DNA from: Comamonas sp.
GTDB lineage: Bacteria > Pseudomonadota > Gammaproteobacteria > Burkholderiales > Burkholderiaceae_C
DNA: 64,000 nucleotides
Assembly: GCF_009360615.1 (NCBI RefSeq)
Contig: NZ_SPEY01000006.1
Coordinates: 1-64,000 of the forward strand
Reading direction: 5' to 3'
Under the pieces are notes generated by a model. That model ran no database searches, had not been told where the DNA came from, and saw nothing but the letters and a program-made list of their open reading frames with translations. Shown here one piece after another: positions 63,307-64,000 of the stretch; position 1 is the first letter of the stretch; every line of letters starts with the position of its first letter. A program made the position numbers and the translations under genes.

Positions 63307-64000
63307 ATGAAAAACCTCAAAGCTCTGGGTCTGTTTGTCCTTGCCGCACTGGCCAGTCTGGCGGCTGCGGTCTACGCGGCCAGCTGGGTCGCCCAGCGCG
63401 GCAGTCTGGACGCCGACAAGGTCGTCGTCGCAGCCACCGATATCCCGCTGGGCGGCAAGATCATGCCGAACATGCTGAACACGGTGGACTGGCCACGGGG
63501 CTCCGTTCCCGATGGCGCTTTCCATGACATGCAGCAGCTGCAGGATCGCGTGGTCAAGGTCGGCGTGCTGCGCGGCGAGGCGGTGCTTGAGGGCAAGCTC
63601 GCTCCGGTCGGTACCAAGGGCGGACTGGCAGCCGTCATCGCTCCGGGCAAGCGGGCCATGACGGTACGCGTCAACGATGTGGTCGGTGTTGCTGGCTTCG
63701 CCCTTCCCGGCAACTACGTGGATGTGGTGGTCAATGCCCAGCAGGAGCAGGCCGGCAAGATGGAGGACTCGCGCCAGATCAGCAAGACGGTGCTCGAGAA
63801 CGTGCTGGTCCTGGCCGTGGCCCAGGAAGCCGACCGCGACGAAACCAAACCCAAGGTGGTGAGCGCCGTCACGCTGGAGCTGAGCCCAGAGGATGCCGAG
63901 AAGCTCGATCTGGCGCGCAGCGTGGGCAATCTTTCCCTGGTGCTGCGCAATCAGATCGACAAGGACCCGACCAGCACCGTCGGGATCACCAAGCACCAGC
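63307..64000 (+). CDS. cpaB: Flp pilus assembly protein CpaB/RcpC (C-terminus off window)
   Basis: About 231 residues are visible. An N-terminal membrane helix (LKALGLFVLAALASLAAAVYA) is followed by a SAF domain (VVAATDIPLGGKIMPNMLNTVDWPRG split across the first 70 residues) and the RcpC/CpaB segment GKRAMTVRVNDVVGVAGFALPGNYVDVVV near residue 117. The window ends before the C-terminus. CpaB is a periplasmic component of the Tad secretin complex. It starts 32 bp after the prepilin peptidase stop with GGGAG upstream. Confidence 0.93.
   Translation, partial: MKNLKALGLFVLAALASLAAAVYAASWVAQRGSLDADKVVVAATDIPLGGKIMPNMLNTVDWPRGSVPDGAFHDMQQLQDRVVKVGVLRGEAVLEGKLAPVGTKGGLAAVIAPGKRAMTVRVNDVVGVAGFALPGNYVDVVVNAQQEQAGKMEDSRQISKTVLENVLVLAVAQEADRDETKPKVVSAVTLELSPEDAEKLDLARSVGNLSLVLRNQIDKDPTSTVGITKHQ

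Overview
The window reads as chromosomal DNA of a high-GC betaproteobacterium, most likely a Comamonadaceae member close to Comamonas. This is inferred from protein style, uniform GC-rich codon use, 2-oxoglutarate dehydrogenase genes in the order odhA-odhB-lpdA, and several copies of a short intergenic repeat of Comamonadaceae type containing GCTATCAA. No phage, transposase or CRISPR array was seen. Most of the sequence is ordinary housekeeping genome; the accessory interest is concentrated in four or five cassettes.

Layout. 1-6.9 kb: clpA (cut by the window edge) and clpS, dnaE, and divergent bamD. 6.9-11.9 kb: a YoaA/DinG helicase, a PP2C phosphatase, a secreted coiled-coil protein and zapE. 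12-17.7 kb: the 2-oxoglutarate dehydrogenase operon odhA-odhB-lpdA, with an intrinsic terminator between odhB and lpdA. 17.9-19.1 kb: an AI-2E family permease. 19.3-28.8 kb: a near self-contained selenocysteine locus. It has formate dehydrogenase-N alpha (a selenoprotein with an in-frame UGA at 19904 followed by a textbook SECIS), beta and gamma subunits, fdhE, selA, selB and the tRNA-Sec gene selC. Only selD is absent from the window. 28.9-33.2 kb: an acyl-CoA ligase, a HugZ-like flavin protein, and a beta-CASP metallo-beta-lactamase nuclease translationally coupled to a small HExxH protein. 33.5-37.5 kb: an RpiR-type regulator divergent from an aminotransferase, an orphan amino-acid binding protein and an Asp/Glu racemase-family gene, with three matching operator-like palindromes in the shared intergenic region. 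37.7-45.8 kb: a MexEF-OprN-like RND efflux operon preceded by an alpha/beta-hydrolase homologue that has lost its catalytic Ser and His, plus a divergent LysR regulator. 45.8-51.2 kb: hrpA and a membrane-anchored metallophosphoesterase. 51.7-54.9 kb: a three-gene envelope module (zinc-ribbon membrane protein, lipoprotein, polytopic coiled-coil protein with a C-terminal zinc ribbon) that I do not recognise. 55-60.5 kb: a Fur-controlled siderophore receptor and enterochelin-esterase-like hydrolase, and a secreted XAC2610-like protein. 60.6-61.8 kb: an MFS permease. 61.8-62.7 kb: a gene-free stretch. 62.7-64 kb: the start of a Tad/Flp pilus locus (prepilin peptidase, CpaB/RcpC), cut by the window end.

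How the parts fit. The Sec locus carries the enzyme, its assembly factor, the Sec synthase, the Sec elongation factor and the Sec tRNA on one strand, with hairpins between fdnI and fdhE and between fdhE and selA that should set different expression levels. The RpiR cassette looks like a ligand-responsive amino-acid or amine catabolic unit. The best candidates for undescribed biology are the 51.7-54.9 kb zinc-ribbon envelope module, the RpiR-aminotransferase-racemase unit, the catalytically dead hydrolase at the head of the efflux operon, and the coupled nuclease/HExxH pair. All functional claims come from reading the sequence without database searches.
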